Assembly (NCBI GenBank): GCA_026397725.1 | Contig: JAPLUI010000185.1 | Location: 1-44,634, forward strand | Direction: 5' to 3' | Length of the DNA stretch: 44,634 nt | From: Verrucomicrobiota bacterium | Lineage (GTDB): Bacteria; Verrucomicrobiota; Verrucomicrobiia; Verrucomicrobiales; Akkermansiaceae | In this document: one piece after another, positions 7,089 to 15,229 of the stretch | How positions within the stretch are numbered: the stretch's first letter is position 1 | Layout: each line of letters starts with the position of its first letter | Program-made: the position numbers and the translations under genes | Notes under the pieces: model-generated | Databases searched by the model: none | Seen by the model: only the letters and a program-made list of their open reading frames with translations | What the model was told of the DNA's origin: nothing

Positions 7089-7964
7089 ATGAATCCCTCT
7101 CTCCTTCCCCCGCTTCGCATTCCGGCTTTCCCGCCGCCGTGGGCGGAGGTGTTCGGAGAGGACGAGGCCGGGATCTTCGCGGAGTTCGAGGTGGCGAAAG
7201 TCCGCTTCGTGTTGCGCTGGATCCGGCCGGGGAATTTCATGATGGGCTCGCCCAAAGAGGAAGAGGGCCGCTATGAGGACGAGGGGCCGCCGCACGAGGT
7301 GACGATTTCCCAGGGCTTCTGGCTGGGGGAAACGCCGGTGACCCAGGCGCAGTGGCGGGCAGTGATGGGGGACAATCCCAGCCGGTTCGAGGGGCCGGAT
7401 GAGCTGCCGGCGGAGCGGGTCTCCTGGCACGACAGCCAGAAGTTCGTTAGAAAACTGGCGGCGGAACACGACGGTCTATTCGCACGGCTGCCCAGCGAGG
7501 CGCAGTGGGAATATGCCTGCCGCGCCGGCACGGACACCGCCTTCAACAACGGCTCCGCCTGCACGCTGCCGACGGGCAAGGACCCGGCCCTGGATGAGCT
7601 GGGATGGTTCAATGAAAACAGCGAAGGCAAAACCCACCCGGTCAAGGGGAAGTTGCCTAACCGATGGGGACTCTACGACATGCATGGCAATGTGTGGGAA
7701 TGGTGCGAGGATGCCTGGGAGGCGGCGGCCTATCAGAACCGGCGGGATGGCGCCACCGATCCACGAGTCACTTCCGCAGATGAGAACGCCGGGCGCGTGG
7801 TGCGCGGCGGCGCCTGGTACTCCCGGGCGCGCCTCTGCCGCGCCGCCTCCCGCAGCGCGTACGAGCTAGGCTTCCGCCGCAGCGACCTGGGCTTGCGCTT
7901 GGCCGCAGGTCGGGAGCCCGGGGCGGCGGAGCCGCCGGGAGCGGAGCGACCTCCGGGTGGCTGA
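7089..7964 (+). CDS. Stand-alone FGE-like (C-type lectin fold) protein with variable region
   Basis: A 291-aa protein lacking a signal peptide. Nearly the whole length is an FGE/SUMF1-like domain: WIRPGNFMMGSPKEEEGR, QGFWLGETPVTQAQWRAVMGDNPSRFEG, SEAQWEYACRAGT, WGLYDMHGNVWEWCED and VVRGGAW...CRAASR. The opening PPWAEVFGEDEAGIFAEFEVA matches the lead-in segment seen in FGE-type DGR targets. As in the larger protein, only one Cys lies near the position of the true FGE cysteine pair, so sulfatase activation is unlikely. Residues ~236-274 are the variable region. It probably serves as an interchangeable ligand-recognition subunit for the TIR/MoxR system; separation by a terminator and a MITE suggests independent transcription. 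Confidence 0.85.
   Translation: MNPSLLPPLRIPAFPPPWAEVFGEDEAGIFAEFEVAKVRFVLRWIRPGNFMMGSPKEEEGRYEDEGPPHEVTISQGFWLGETPVTQAQWRAVMGDNPSRFEGPDELPAERVSWHDSQKFVRKLAAEHDGLFARLPSEAQWEYACRAGTDTAFNNGSACTLPTGKDPALDELGWFNENSEGKTHPVKGKLPNRWGLYDMHGNVWEWCEDAWEAAAYQNRRDGATDPRVTSADENAGRVVRGGAWYSRARLCRAASRSAYELGFRRSDLGLRLAAGREPGAAEPPGAERPPGG
7795..7911 (+). other. Putative DGR variable region, copy B
   Basis: Partner of 6551-6667, with the same length, identical 23-bp and 25-bp ends, and a divergent 69-bp core. Residues that change (Asp/Tyr, Phe/Ser, Phe/Leu, Ser/Tyr, Pro/Phe, Leu/Ser, Gly/Asp) interleave with conserved Arg, Cys and Ala positions, the pattern expected for surface residues on a fixed lectin-fold scaffold. 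Confidence 0.8.
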
Positions 7965-7981
7965 GGGACGAAGCCACCCGG
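7953..7981 (+). other. Stem-loop downstream of variable region B
   Basis: A perfect 10-bp stem, ccgggtggct (7953-7962) with agccacccgg (7972-7981), encloses the same loop, gagggacga, as the hairpin at 6741. One outer pair is C-G there and G-C here, so pairing is preserved while sequence changes. The TGA stop (7962-7964) lies at the stem-loop boundary in both genes. Confidence 0.82.
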
Positions 7982-8323
7982 TGCTTGCCGCAAGAGCTGA
8001 ACGAGGTGGTGAACGCGGCGGTGAGCGCGGCGGGGAAGGGTTCAGCACACCAGACCGCGGCTGGGTCTTGGATGCGCTTGCGATGATGCCGGAGCTGAAA
8101 CGACTCATGCCACTGGCACCTCTTCTCTCATTCACATTGCAAATTTCCGCAAGCCATGGCAGCTTGTCAGCGTGAGCCCGTTCGTGATGCCAACGCAGCC
8201 CGCCATGATGGTGCCATCTCCGGGTTGGGAGGTGCTTCTCGTGTTCCGGAAGAAGCCGCCCATTCCGGGGTTGTTGTTGGCGGCCATCTCACTCAGCCCT
8301 GTTCACCCAGCACTTTGGAGGCC
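7982..8323. other. Non-coding spacer, nothing firm recognised
   Basis: The plus-strand frame that continues upstream from the Verru_Chthon gene has no signal-like or conserved sequence before the ATG at 8324. A 51-codon minus-strand frame (8132-8287, beginning MAANNNPGMGG) is present but cannot be supported as a gene. Confidence 0.4.
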
Positions 8324-11300
8324 ATGAAACCCGCCTGGATCAAGCACCCCCGCCGCCGCGGTTTCGCCCTGGTCATCACGCTGGCGTTGATGGTTCTGCT
8401 CACGCTGCTTGCCGTCGGTCTGCTCTCGCTCAGCACCATCAGCCTGCGGGCCAGCAAGCTGGGCCATGACCGGGCCATCGCCCATGCCAATGCCCGGCTC
8501 GGGCTCATGCTCGCCCTCGGTGCGCTCCAGGCGGAACTCGGCGATGACCGCCGCATCTCCGCGGATGCCGACATCCTCAAGCCCGGGGCCAACCCTGCGG
8601 CGGTCGGCGTCTGGAACTCATGGTCGCCGGACCTCGGCACGAAGAATCCCGCCGGTCCCAGAACCGTGGATTACCCGACGCCCAAGGGCCAGAAGGGCTT
8701 CCGCTCGTGGCTCGTGTCAGCCCTGGATCCCGCCGCCGTGCGCCGCCTCGAATGGCACCAGCAAGCCACCGGTTCCGCTGCCATCAGCCTGTTTTCCCCG
8801 GCCGCGTCCGGCTTCGAGCTGGCCGCCGCCAAGCTCACCCTGCCAAGCGGCCAGCGCCAGGGCAAGGTCGCCTGGGGCGTCATCCAGGAAAACACCAAGG
8901 CCCGCATCAACCTCGCCACGGATGAATCCTTGCGCAGCAACCCGGAGGATCAGAGGCAGGCCCCGGCGCGCCCGAACCTCGCCCTCTCCACCCACTTCAA
9001 ACATCCGCTCGCTGGCTGGGACCGCCGCTCCGCCACCATTGCCGACCTGGCCCAAACCGCGCTCGACCCGGACTTCGGTCAAACCCCCAAGGCCAGCGGC
9101 TTGGCCGCCAAGGACTTCACGACGGATGCCTGCAGCCTGCTGACCCAGCCGGTGAAAGGCGGCTTGAAAGTTGATCTAACCACCGGCTTTGAGCTGACGG
9201 ACGCCGAGTTCGCCGCCACTGCCTGGGGCACCGTCAAGAACCCTTTCCGGAGCAGTACACCCAGCACATACCGCGGCCAAAACCCCCTCTATCAACCCCT
9301 GGCCACCAATCCCCTGGTCCGGGTTTACATGAGCTTCGACCCCGCCTCGGTCAACCACAAGTTCGCAGTCAATGGCGTGCCGACCTTCGACACCCTGCGT
9401 GCCTACTACCGGACCTATCGCCATCTTTACGATTCCACCCAAGGCGGTCTCACGGCGTTTGAGCGTCCCTATTCCCACATCGCCACCACGGAGCAGGTGG
9501 CGGACCGGCCGTGGGGCCGGAAGACCCATCCCGCCCTCGCCCCGGTGCTGGACCGGGTGAATTTGCTGCTCAGTGTGTATGCCAACGCCAGCGGCGAGCT
9601 GGGCGTCCTGCTCACCCCGTTCGTCACCGTTTGGAATCCTCACAATATCGAGATCGAGACCGAGGGGCTCGTCGTCTATCCATGGATCGACTTCGCCTTG
9701 TTCTGGAGTTATAGCGTCGTCATGCAGGCGGGTGGCACGGCCAATTGGAGCACCTCCCTCTCGCGGGCGATCGGGGAAGGATACCAAGGCCACGGGCGTT
9801 CCTCGCGCCCCTATTTCTATCTCCACCTCACCCAGACTGGCGCCACCGTGCCGGGGGGCACCAAGACCATCGGCACCCCCATTCACCTGGCCGCCGGTGA
9901 AGTGCGCGTCTTCGGTCTTGCCAGCGGAGCCCGTCGGGATCTGGAAATTCTGGCCGGCCCCGCCGCCCGCACCTGGGCGATGAAACCCATCAACAGCGCC
10001 ACCGCGCTGACCCAATCCCTCAAGGGCGGCATCGTCCTCAACCTGGCCAAGGGCATCTCCCCGTTTTCCTACAAACTCCAGCCCGGCGACATCGTCGCCG
10101 CCGGCAACGTCTCATTCAACAAGAGCGATTACAACCACATCGTGTGCATGGCGGATGCCTGGCAAATCAAGAATCCCGATTCCGAGCTGATGCCGGACAA
10201 CCGCGCCGCCCTCGACCAATTCCCCGCCCTCTCCGAGCAACCGAACTTGTGCTTTTACGGCGAAATCCATTCGCTGCAGGCAGGCGGCTCCGGCTCGGGT
10301 ACCCCGTCTCCCAGCTTCAGCTTCCCGGAGTATGCCTTTAACGAAATCAACGAAAACCCGAAGCTGGTGGGCAGCTATCTGACCTATCACCGCGTCGCCC
10401 AGGCCGGCGGACTGTTGCCCCCGGCGGACCTGATGTACACCGTCAACCCGCGCCAGCCCTTTGTGAACAACTATCTCAGCGGCGGCACCTTCCAGACGGG
10501 CCCGCACTATGAGACCACTTTGTTAGGTGGCACTTCGCTCGCCTCGCTCGCCATGGAAACCACCGGCGACGGCAAGCGGGCCTACTACGGCCCGTCTCAC
10601 AGTGCGGCCAGCGGCAAGACCAATCCTGCGGTCTTTGAAATCCCCCGCTCCCCCACCCTCTCCCTGGGTTCCTTCCAGCACTGCGATCTAACTGCCACCG
10701 CCTTTGGCTGCGCCAGTCAGATCGCCAACTCATGGGCGTCCCCCTATCTGCCCGCCAACAGCGTGGCCAAGCTGCTGGCCAACACCAGTGACGGCACCCC
10801 CATCACGCCCGCCGGGCTCGGGGTTTATGATGTTTCCTATCTCGCCAATGAAAGCCTCTTCGATGGTTACTACCTCTCCGGGGCCGCCCCGGAATTCGGC
10901 TCCCGCAATTCCGCCAACGGCAGCCCCAGCGTCTGGACCACCGGCCAACTCATGGAAACCGCGAGTGCCGAGCACACCCTCGCGGATTTCTTCACCGATC
11001 CCGGCGCCAACCCGCTGCGCAACCCGCGCCTGACTCCCTATCGTGGCAGCTACGCCGGGAAAGCACTCACTGACCGCCTCAGCGGCCCCGCCAAGTGCGT
11101 CCACCTCGCCTCCCACCTCATGGTCGAGGGTGGCTTCAACATCAACTCCACCCATGAGGAAGCCTGGGCTGCGGTGCTCGCCAGCCTGCGGGGTGCCAAG
11201 CCCGCCGCCGCGGAAACGACCGCCCAGTCCCGCTTCCGCCACATTCTCACTGCGGCACCAACCAACATGACGGCAAACGACCCCTGGTCCGGCTTCCGCA

Positions 11301-11857
11301 CCCTCACTGATGCCGAGGTGAAACTCCTGGCCAAAAATCTGGTCGCGGAAATCAAGCTGCGCGGTCCCTTCCTCTCGCTGGGCGAGTTCGTCAACCGCCG
11401 CGTCACCAACGACAAAGCCATGGGCTTGGCCGGGGCGATCCAAACCGCCATCGACAAGAGCAACCTCAATCGCAAATTCAGCTACACTCCCTTCATTCCG
11501 GACCAATATCCCAACCCCGAGAATCTCCCCACCGCCAACCGCAATACCGGCACCAACACCCCCGGTTGGCTCTCCCAGGCCGATGTCCTCCACGCCCTGG
11601 CACCCTTCATCACCCCGCGCTCGGACACTTTCATCGTCCGCTCCGTCGGCGAGGCCACCGATGCCGCTGGCAAGGTCATCGCCACCGTCTTTCTGGAAGC
11701 CCTCGTCCAGCGCGTGCCCGACTGGCTCGACCCGGTCGATGACAACAGCACCGCCGTCAGCGACCTCAAATCCAAGGTCAACCGGGTCTTTGGCCGCCGC
11801 TTCCTGATCCTCTCCGTCCGCGAAATCCCGTCCCCCAATGCCACCCCCCCAACCTAA
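8324..11857 (+). CDS. Verru_Chthon cassette protein A-like, type-IV-pilin-like envelope protein
   Basis: A 1,177-aa protein if started at the ATG giving MKPAWIKHPRRRGFALVITLALMV. The Arg-rich head followed by GFALVITLALMVLLTLLAVGLL is the prepilin-like N-terminal membrane helix typical of Verru_Chthon cassette protein A. The body includes WSPDLG, WGVIQENTKARINLA and VTVWNPHNIEIE-type segments and a C-terminal part with DWLDPVDDNS and FGRRFLILSVREI. The family is known only from Verrucomicrobia, where A to D proteins are often encoded together and suggest an export or pseudopilus-like assembly; no B, C or D member follows here. Function is unknown. An upstream in-frame start at 8156 is rejected because it would bury the membrane anchor. 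Confidence 0.85.
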   Translation: MKPAWIKHPRRRGFALVITLALMVLLTLLAVGLLSLSTISLRASKLGHDRAIAHANARLGLMLALGALQAELGDDRRISADADILKPGANPAAVGVWNSWSPDLGTKNPAGPRTVDYPTPKGQKGFRSWLVSALDPAAVRRLEWHQQATGSAAISLFSPAASGFELAAAKLTLPSGQRQGKVAWGVIQENTKARINLATDESLRSNPEDQRQAPARPNLALSTHFKHPLAGWDRRSATIADLAQTALDPDFGQTPKASGLAAKDFTTDACSLLTQPVKGGLKVDLTTGFELTDAEFAATAWGTVKNPFRSSTPSTYRGQNPLYQPLATNPLVRVYMSFDPASVNHKFAVNGVPTFDTLRAYYRTYRHLYDSTQGGLTAFERPYSHIATTEQVADRPWGRKTHPALAPVLDRVNLLLSVYANASGELGVLLTPFVTVWNPHNIEIETEGLVVYPWIDFALFWSYSVVMQAGGTANWSTSLSRAIGEGYQGHGRSSRPYFYLHLTQTGATVPGGTKTIGTPIHLAAGEVRVFGLASGARRDLEILAGPAARTWAMKPINSATALTQSLKGGIVLNLAKGISPFSYKLQPGDIVAAGNVSFNKSDYNHIVCMADAWQIKNPDSELMPDNRAALDQFPALSEQPNLCFYGEIHSLQAGGSGSGTPSPSFSFPEYAFNEINENPKLVGSYLTYHRVAQAGGLLPPADLMYTVNPRQPFVNNYLSGGTFQTGPHYETTLLGGTSLASLAMETTGDGKRAYYGPSHSAASGKTNPAVFEIPRSPTLSLGSFQHCDLTATAFGCASQIANSWASPYLPANSVAKLLANTSDGTPITPAGLGVYDVSYLANESLFDGYYLSGAAPEFGSRNSANGSPSVWTTGQLMETASAEHTLADFFTDPGANPLRNPRLTPYRGSYAGKALTDRLSGPAKCVHLASHLMVEGGFNINSTHEEAWAAVLASLRGAKPAAAETTAQSRFRHILTAAPTNMTANDPWSGFRTLTDAEVKLLAKNLVAEIKLRGPFLSLGEFVNRRVTNDKAMGLAGAIQTAIDKSNLNRKFSYTPFIPDQYPNPENLPTANRNTGTNTPGWLSQADVLHALAPFITPRSDTFIVRSVGEATDAAGKVIATVFLEALVQRVPDWLDPVDDNSTAVSDLKSKVNRVFGRRFLILSVREIPSPNATPPT

Positions 11858-11880
11858 CTTCCACCATCCATCTGCGATCC

Positions 11881-11936
11881 ACTAACCACTAACCACTAAC
11901 CACTAACCACTAACCACTAACCACTAACCACTAACC
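11881..11936. repeat. Eight perfect copies of heptamer actaacc (ggttagt)
   Basis: Eight uninterrupted 7-bp units fill the spacer between the Verru_Chthon gene stop and the next gene, ending 17 bp before its ATG. The reverse complement, ggttagt, differs by one base from the ggatagt/ggatagc heptads at 33858-33885. Period seven is not a multiple of three, so the array would not be tolerated in coding DNA; it could affect expression of the following gene through leader length. Confidence 0.95.
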
Positions 11937-11953
11937 ACCATCCACCATCTCCC

Positions 11954-12631
11954 ATGCTTCGCCACCTCTGTGCCTGCGGTCTCCTTGTTTGCGTGCCTCT
12001 CCACGCCGCCGCGCTGCGGATTCTGGCTTGGGATGACGGCACCGCAGCCCGCAAACTCGCCATCGTCGCCGGCGCCGACCAGGTCGGGATCACCGGCATG
12101 CATCCGCTCAAACGCACCAAGCCGATCCGGCTCAAGGGCTCCCCGCCGTTTTTCATTCGCGCCTTGGATAAACCTCCCGGTGCCGACGGCAAGCCGGCGC
12201 AGCTCGCCTTCACCATCCCGGATGCCATCACCCATCCGCTGCTGCTCCTCATCCCCGACGCATCCCAGCCCACCGGTCTCCGGTCCATGATTCTCGACGA
12301 CAACCCCGCCGGTTTCCACTGGGGCTGCTATCGCTTTCTCAACGCCACCCCCAAGGAATTCGCCGTCAAATTGGAGGATAAAACCGTCCGCGTCCCCACC
12401 GGATGGAAACCCATCGACCTCGATCTCGGTGGCGAAACCCGTGGCATTGCTGCCGCCGCCGCAATGACCGAGGATCTCAGCAAGCCACTCTATTCCGCCG
12501 TCTGGGAATACGACCAGAACGTCCGCACGCTGGTTTTCATGGTTCCCGGCAACGATCCGCGGCTCAGCCCGGTGCTGTTCAAGGCCATTCCGGAGGACAA
12601 GACCGCAGTGGTGCCGACACCGGTCCCCTGA
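11954..12631 (+). CDS. Secreted protein of unknown function
   Basis: A 225-aa protein with a short signal peptide (MLRHLCACGLLVCVPLHAAA, cleavage near LHAAA/LRI). The mature part contains GITGMHPLKRTKPIRLKG, PPFFIRALDKP and a middle DNPAGFHWGCYRFLN, with a repeated-strand feel suggesting a beta-sandwich. No catalytic motif is recognised. It lies 96 bp downstream of the Verru_Chthon A gene, and small secreted proteins of this type may accompany that gene in Verrucomicrobia, so a role in the same envelope process is an inference only. Confidence 0.7.
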   Translation: MLRHLCACGLLVCVPLHAAALRILAWDDGTAARKLAIVAGADQVGITGMHPLKRTKPIRLKGSPPFFIRALDKPPGADGKPAQLAFTIPDAITHPLLLLIPDASQPTGLRSMILDDNPAGFHWGCYRFLNATPKEFAVKLEDKTVRVPTGWKPIDLDLGGETRGIAAAAAMTEDLSKPLYSAVWEYDQNVRTLVFMVPGNDPRLSPVLFKAIPEDKTAVVPTPVP

Positions 12632-12809
12632 ATCAATATCATGACTATTTCTCTGACACCCTATCATGAGTTCGATGGAAACTCAGGCAGGAATGTCAAC
12701 CCCAACCTGTCCACGCAATAGACAAGCCGAGTTGGTGATACAACCCATGAGCCCGCTGCGTTATATGACCCGGTCACCGGCCCGATCCCGCCGGTTTCCC
12801 AAAAGCACC

Positions 12810-14186
12810 ATGAACACGACCCATTCTTCTCCGTTACCCCGCCTGCGGGTCTTTCCCGCCTGCACCGCGCTGGCCATGTTGCTGGCGCTTCCCGCTGGTG
12901 CGGCGGATGCTCCGCCGCAAAAGTCCTCCTATGTGGTGGTTGCCAAAAAATCCACCATGGACGACCCGGCGTGGCGCGAGGTCGTGACGGCGCTGCAGAC
13001 AAAGCACGGGGGCTCGGTGGCGACCTACGAGACCTCGGTGGACGAAGTGCTCGGGGCGCTCAAGCAGGACTTCCCGCGTTACACGTGCTTCGTGGCTCCA
13101 TCCGAAGAGGTGAAACCCGCCTTCGTTAGCCAGGTGCATCAGTTGACGCGCAAACTCGACGACGATATCTACACCGACACCCGCTGGGGCATCCTGACCG
13201 GCTACGATGCCGCGAACGCCCTGGCCATCGCCCGGCAAAAGGAGCCGCTGACCGTGCGCAAGATCGGGGCGAGCACGCAATTCGCCATGGACATGGTGGA
13301 GGAGGGCCGCTGGTACGACGAGTTGGTCCAGGGCAAGATGGTACGCAAGAAAAAGGGGAGCGCCCCGGAGACACTGAAGGTCGAGCAGGATACGACCAAG
13401 GCCATGGTGGACATGTTGAACGACTACCAGCCCGATTGCTTCATCACCTCCGGTCATGCCTCTGATCGCGACTGGCAGCTCGGCTACTCGTATCGCAACG
13501 GAACCTTCATGTCCAAGGCGGGGCAAATGTCCGGTTACGACCTGCAGCGGAAGCGTTCCGACGTCAAGTCGGACAATCCCAAGGTGTACCTGGCGGTTGG
13601 CAATTGCCTGATGGCGGAGATCAAGGACCGGAACTCGATGGCCCTGGCCTGGATGAACAGCGCCGGCGTGCGCCAGATGATCGGTTACACGGTCCCCAGT
13701 TGGTTTGGCTACGCCGGCTGGGGCTGCCTGGATTATTTCATCGAACAGCCGGGACGCTACACCCTTGCGGAAGCCTTCCTGGCGAATCACCACGCCCTGA
13801 TGTACCTGCTGGACAAGGAGCCTTCCCCCGGGTTGAAATATGACCGGGACGTGCTCGCTTTCTACGGCGATCCCAAGTGGGAGGCCCGGATGGCGGATCT
13901 CCCGAAAGCCTGGGAGCAGTCCCTGGTCGAAAAGGACGGTACCTACACCTTCGAGATCAAGCCCAACCGGGGTGAGGCGACCTTCAAGCCGATCGACACG
14001 AACGGTTCCCAACGCGGGGGGCGGCCGATCGTGGCATTCTTTCGGGAACGCTTGAAAACCGTGGAAGTCGTGAGCGGCGCGGATCTCAAGCCGGTCATCA
14101 CCGATGATTTCATCCTGATTCCAAACCCCCTCACCTGCGATCTCATGCGCGAATACAAGGTGGTCTTCAAAGCGCTTGCACCATGA
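12810..14186 (+). CDS. Secreted protein with gingipain/caspase-like (clan CD) His and Cys motifs
   Basis: A 458-aa protein from the ATG giving MNTTHSSPLPRLRVFPACTALAMLL, with a signal peptide cleaved near AGA/ADAPP; the longer in-frame extension to 12666 precedes the signal and is rejected. Hydrophobic strands ending in FITSGHAS (His216) and VYLAVGNCLM (Cys266), 50 residues apart, recall the catalytic His and Cys at strand ends in C25 gingipain and caspase folds. This is a motif-level suggestion. The next gene, MoxR, starts 46 bp later, and the following five genes form a vWA-MoxR operon, so this may be its periplasmic output or processing enzyme. Confidence 0.65.
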   Translation: MNTTHSSPLPRLRVFPACTALAMLLALPAGAADAPPQKSSYVVVAKKSTMDDPAWREVVTALQTKHGGSVATYETSVDEVLGALKQDFPRYTCFVAPSEEVKPAFVSQVHQLTRKLDDDIYTDTRWGILTGYDAANALAIARQKEPLTVRKIGASTQFAMDMVEEGRWYDELVQGKMVRKKKGSAPETLKVEQDTTKAMVDMLNDYQPDCFITSGHASDRDWQLGYSYRNGTFMSKAGQMSGYDLQRKRSDVKSDNPKVYLAVGNCLMAEIKDRNSMALAWMNSAGVRQMIGYTVPSWFGYAGWGCLDYFIEQPGRYTLAEAFLANHHALMYLLDKEPSPGLKYDRDVLAFYGDPKWEARMADLPKAWEQSLVEKDGTYTFEIKPNRGEATFKPIDTNGSQRGGRPIVAFFRERLKTVEVVSGADLKPVITDDFILIPNPLTCDLMREYKVVFKALAP

Positions 14187-14232
14187 GCAGCCGAACAGCC
14201 GACACCCACAAGAAACATATATCTGTATTGTC

Positions 14233-15219
14233 ATGACCAACCCCAAGGAACTCATCGCAACCCTGCCTGAGCGCACCCGGGCGCTGCGAGAGGAAGTCGC
14301 CAAGGCCATCGTGGGCCAGGAGCGCGTTGTGGAAGACGTGCTGCTGGGCCTCTACTGCGGCGAGCACGTGCTGCTCACCGGCGTGCCCGGCTTGGCCAAG
14401 ACCCTCTTGATCCGGTCGCTGGCGGAAACCCTCCACCTGGACTTCAAACGCATCCAGTTCACCCCGGATCTCATGCCGGCGGACATCACCGGGACCGAGA
14501 TCATCCAGGACGACCCGGTGAAGGGCACCCGGGAACTGAAGTTCATGCAGGGGCCGGTCTTCACCAACCTGTTGCTGGCCGACGAGATCAACCGCACTCC
14601 ACCCAAGACGCAGGCGGCCATGCTGCAGACGATGCAGGAACGCGAAGTGACCGCGGGCCGGGAGACCATGCCCCTGCCCAAGCCGTTCCACGTGTTCGCC
14701 ACCCAGAACCCCATCGAGATGGAAGGTACCTACCAGCTCCCCGAAGCCGCCACCGACCGCTTCATGTTGTCGGTGATGATCCACTATCCCGAGCCCGTGC
14801 AAGAGGCGGACATGGTGCGGCGCACCACCGGCACGGACCGGCCGAAGCTGGGGAAAGTGATGAGCGGCGGGGATCTGCTCGCGATTCAGCAACTGGTCCG
14901 GGCGGTGCCGGTGTCCGACGAAGTCATCCGGTTCGCGGTGGATCTGGTGGGCGCGACCCGTCCGGCAACGGCGGGAGCCCCGGAACGGGTGAACCGATTC
15001 GTCCGCTGGGGCGCCGGCCCGCGTGCCTCGCAGTACCTGATCCTGGGGGCCAAGGGCCGCGCCGCCATGGTGGGCAAACCCTGCGCGGACATCGACGACG
15101 TCCGCTCGGTGGCGCTCCTCGTGCTCCGGCACCGGATCCTCACCAATTTCAAAGCCCGCGCCGAGGGCGTGGACACGGAAAGCCTGCTCGACGGGCTGCT
15201 GAAAACAGTGAAAGCCTGA
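14233..15219 (+). CDS. MoxR-family AAA+ ATPase of the BatA-type operon
   Basis: A 328-aa canonical MoxR chaperone-type ATPase. Walker A is GVPGLAKT (residues 50-57), Walker B LLLADE (113-118) followed by INRTPPKTQAAMLQTMQER, then the sensor-1 region FATQNPIEMEGTYQLPEAATDRF. Start chosen at MTNPKELIATLPERT; the upstream in-frame ATG at 14176 lies inside the end of the preceding gene. MoxR proteins act with vWA proteins and DUF58 partners in metal insertion or envelope-stress complexes. The DUF58 gene follows after only 10 bp, the typical pairing. Confidence 0.92.
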   Translation: MTNPKELIATLPERTRALREEVAKAIVGQERVVEDVLLGLYCGEHVLLTGVPGLAKTLLIRSLAETLHLDFKRIQFTPDLMPADITGTEIIQDDPVKGTRELKFMQGPVFTNLLLADEINRTPPKTQAAMLQTMQEREVTAGRETMPLPKPFHVFATQNPIEMEGTYQLPEAATDRFMLSVMIHYPEPVQEADMVRRTTGTDRPKLGKVMSGGDLLAIQQLVRAVPVSDEVIRFAVDLVGATRPATAGAPERVNRFVRWGAGPRASQYLILGAKGRAAMVGKPCADIDDVRSVALLVLRHRILTNFKARAEGVDTESLLDGLLKTVKA

Positions 15220-15229
15220 GAATCCACTC

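Noticed and set aside
7089..7964. Authentic sulfatase-activating formylglycine-generating enzyme
   Set aside because: Only one Cys lies near the position of the catalytic pair, no sulfatase gene is adjacent, and the domain ends in a hypervariable segment, which favours a binding role.
8132..8287. 51-codon minus-strand frame beginning MAANNNPGMGGFF
   Set aside because: No recognised family and no ribosome-binding site; length is within chance expectation for GC-rich DNA.
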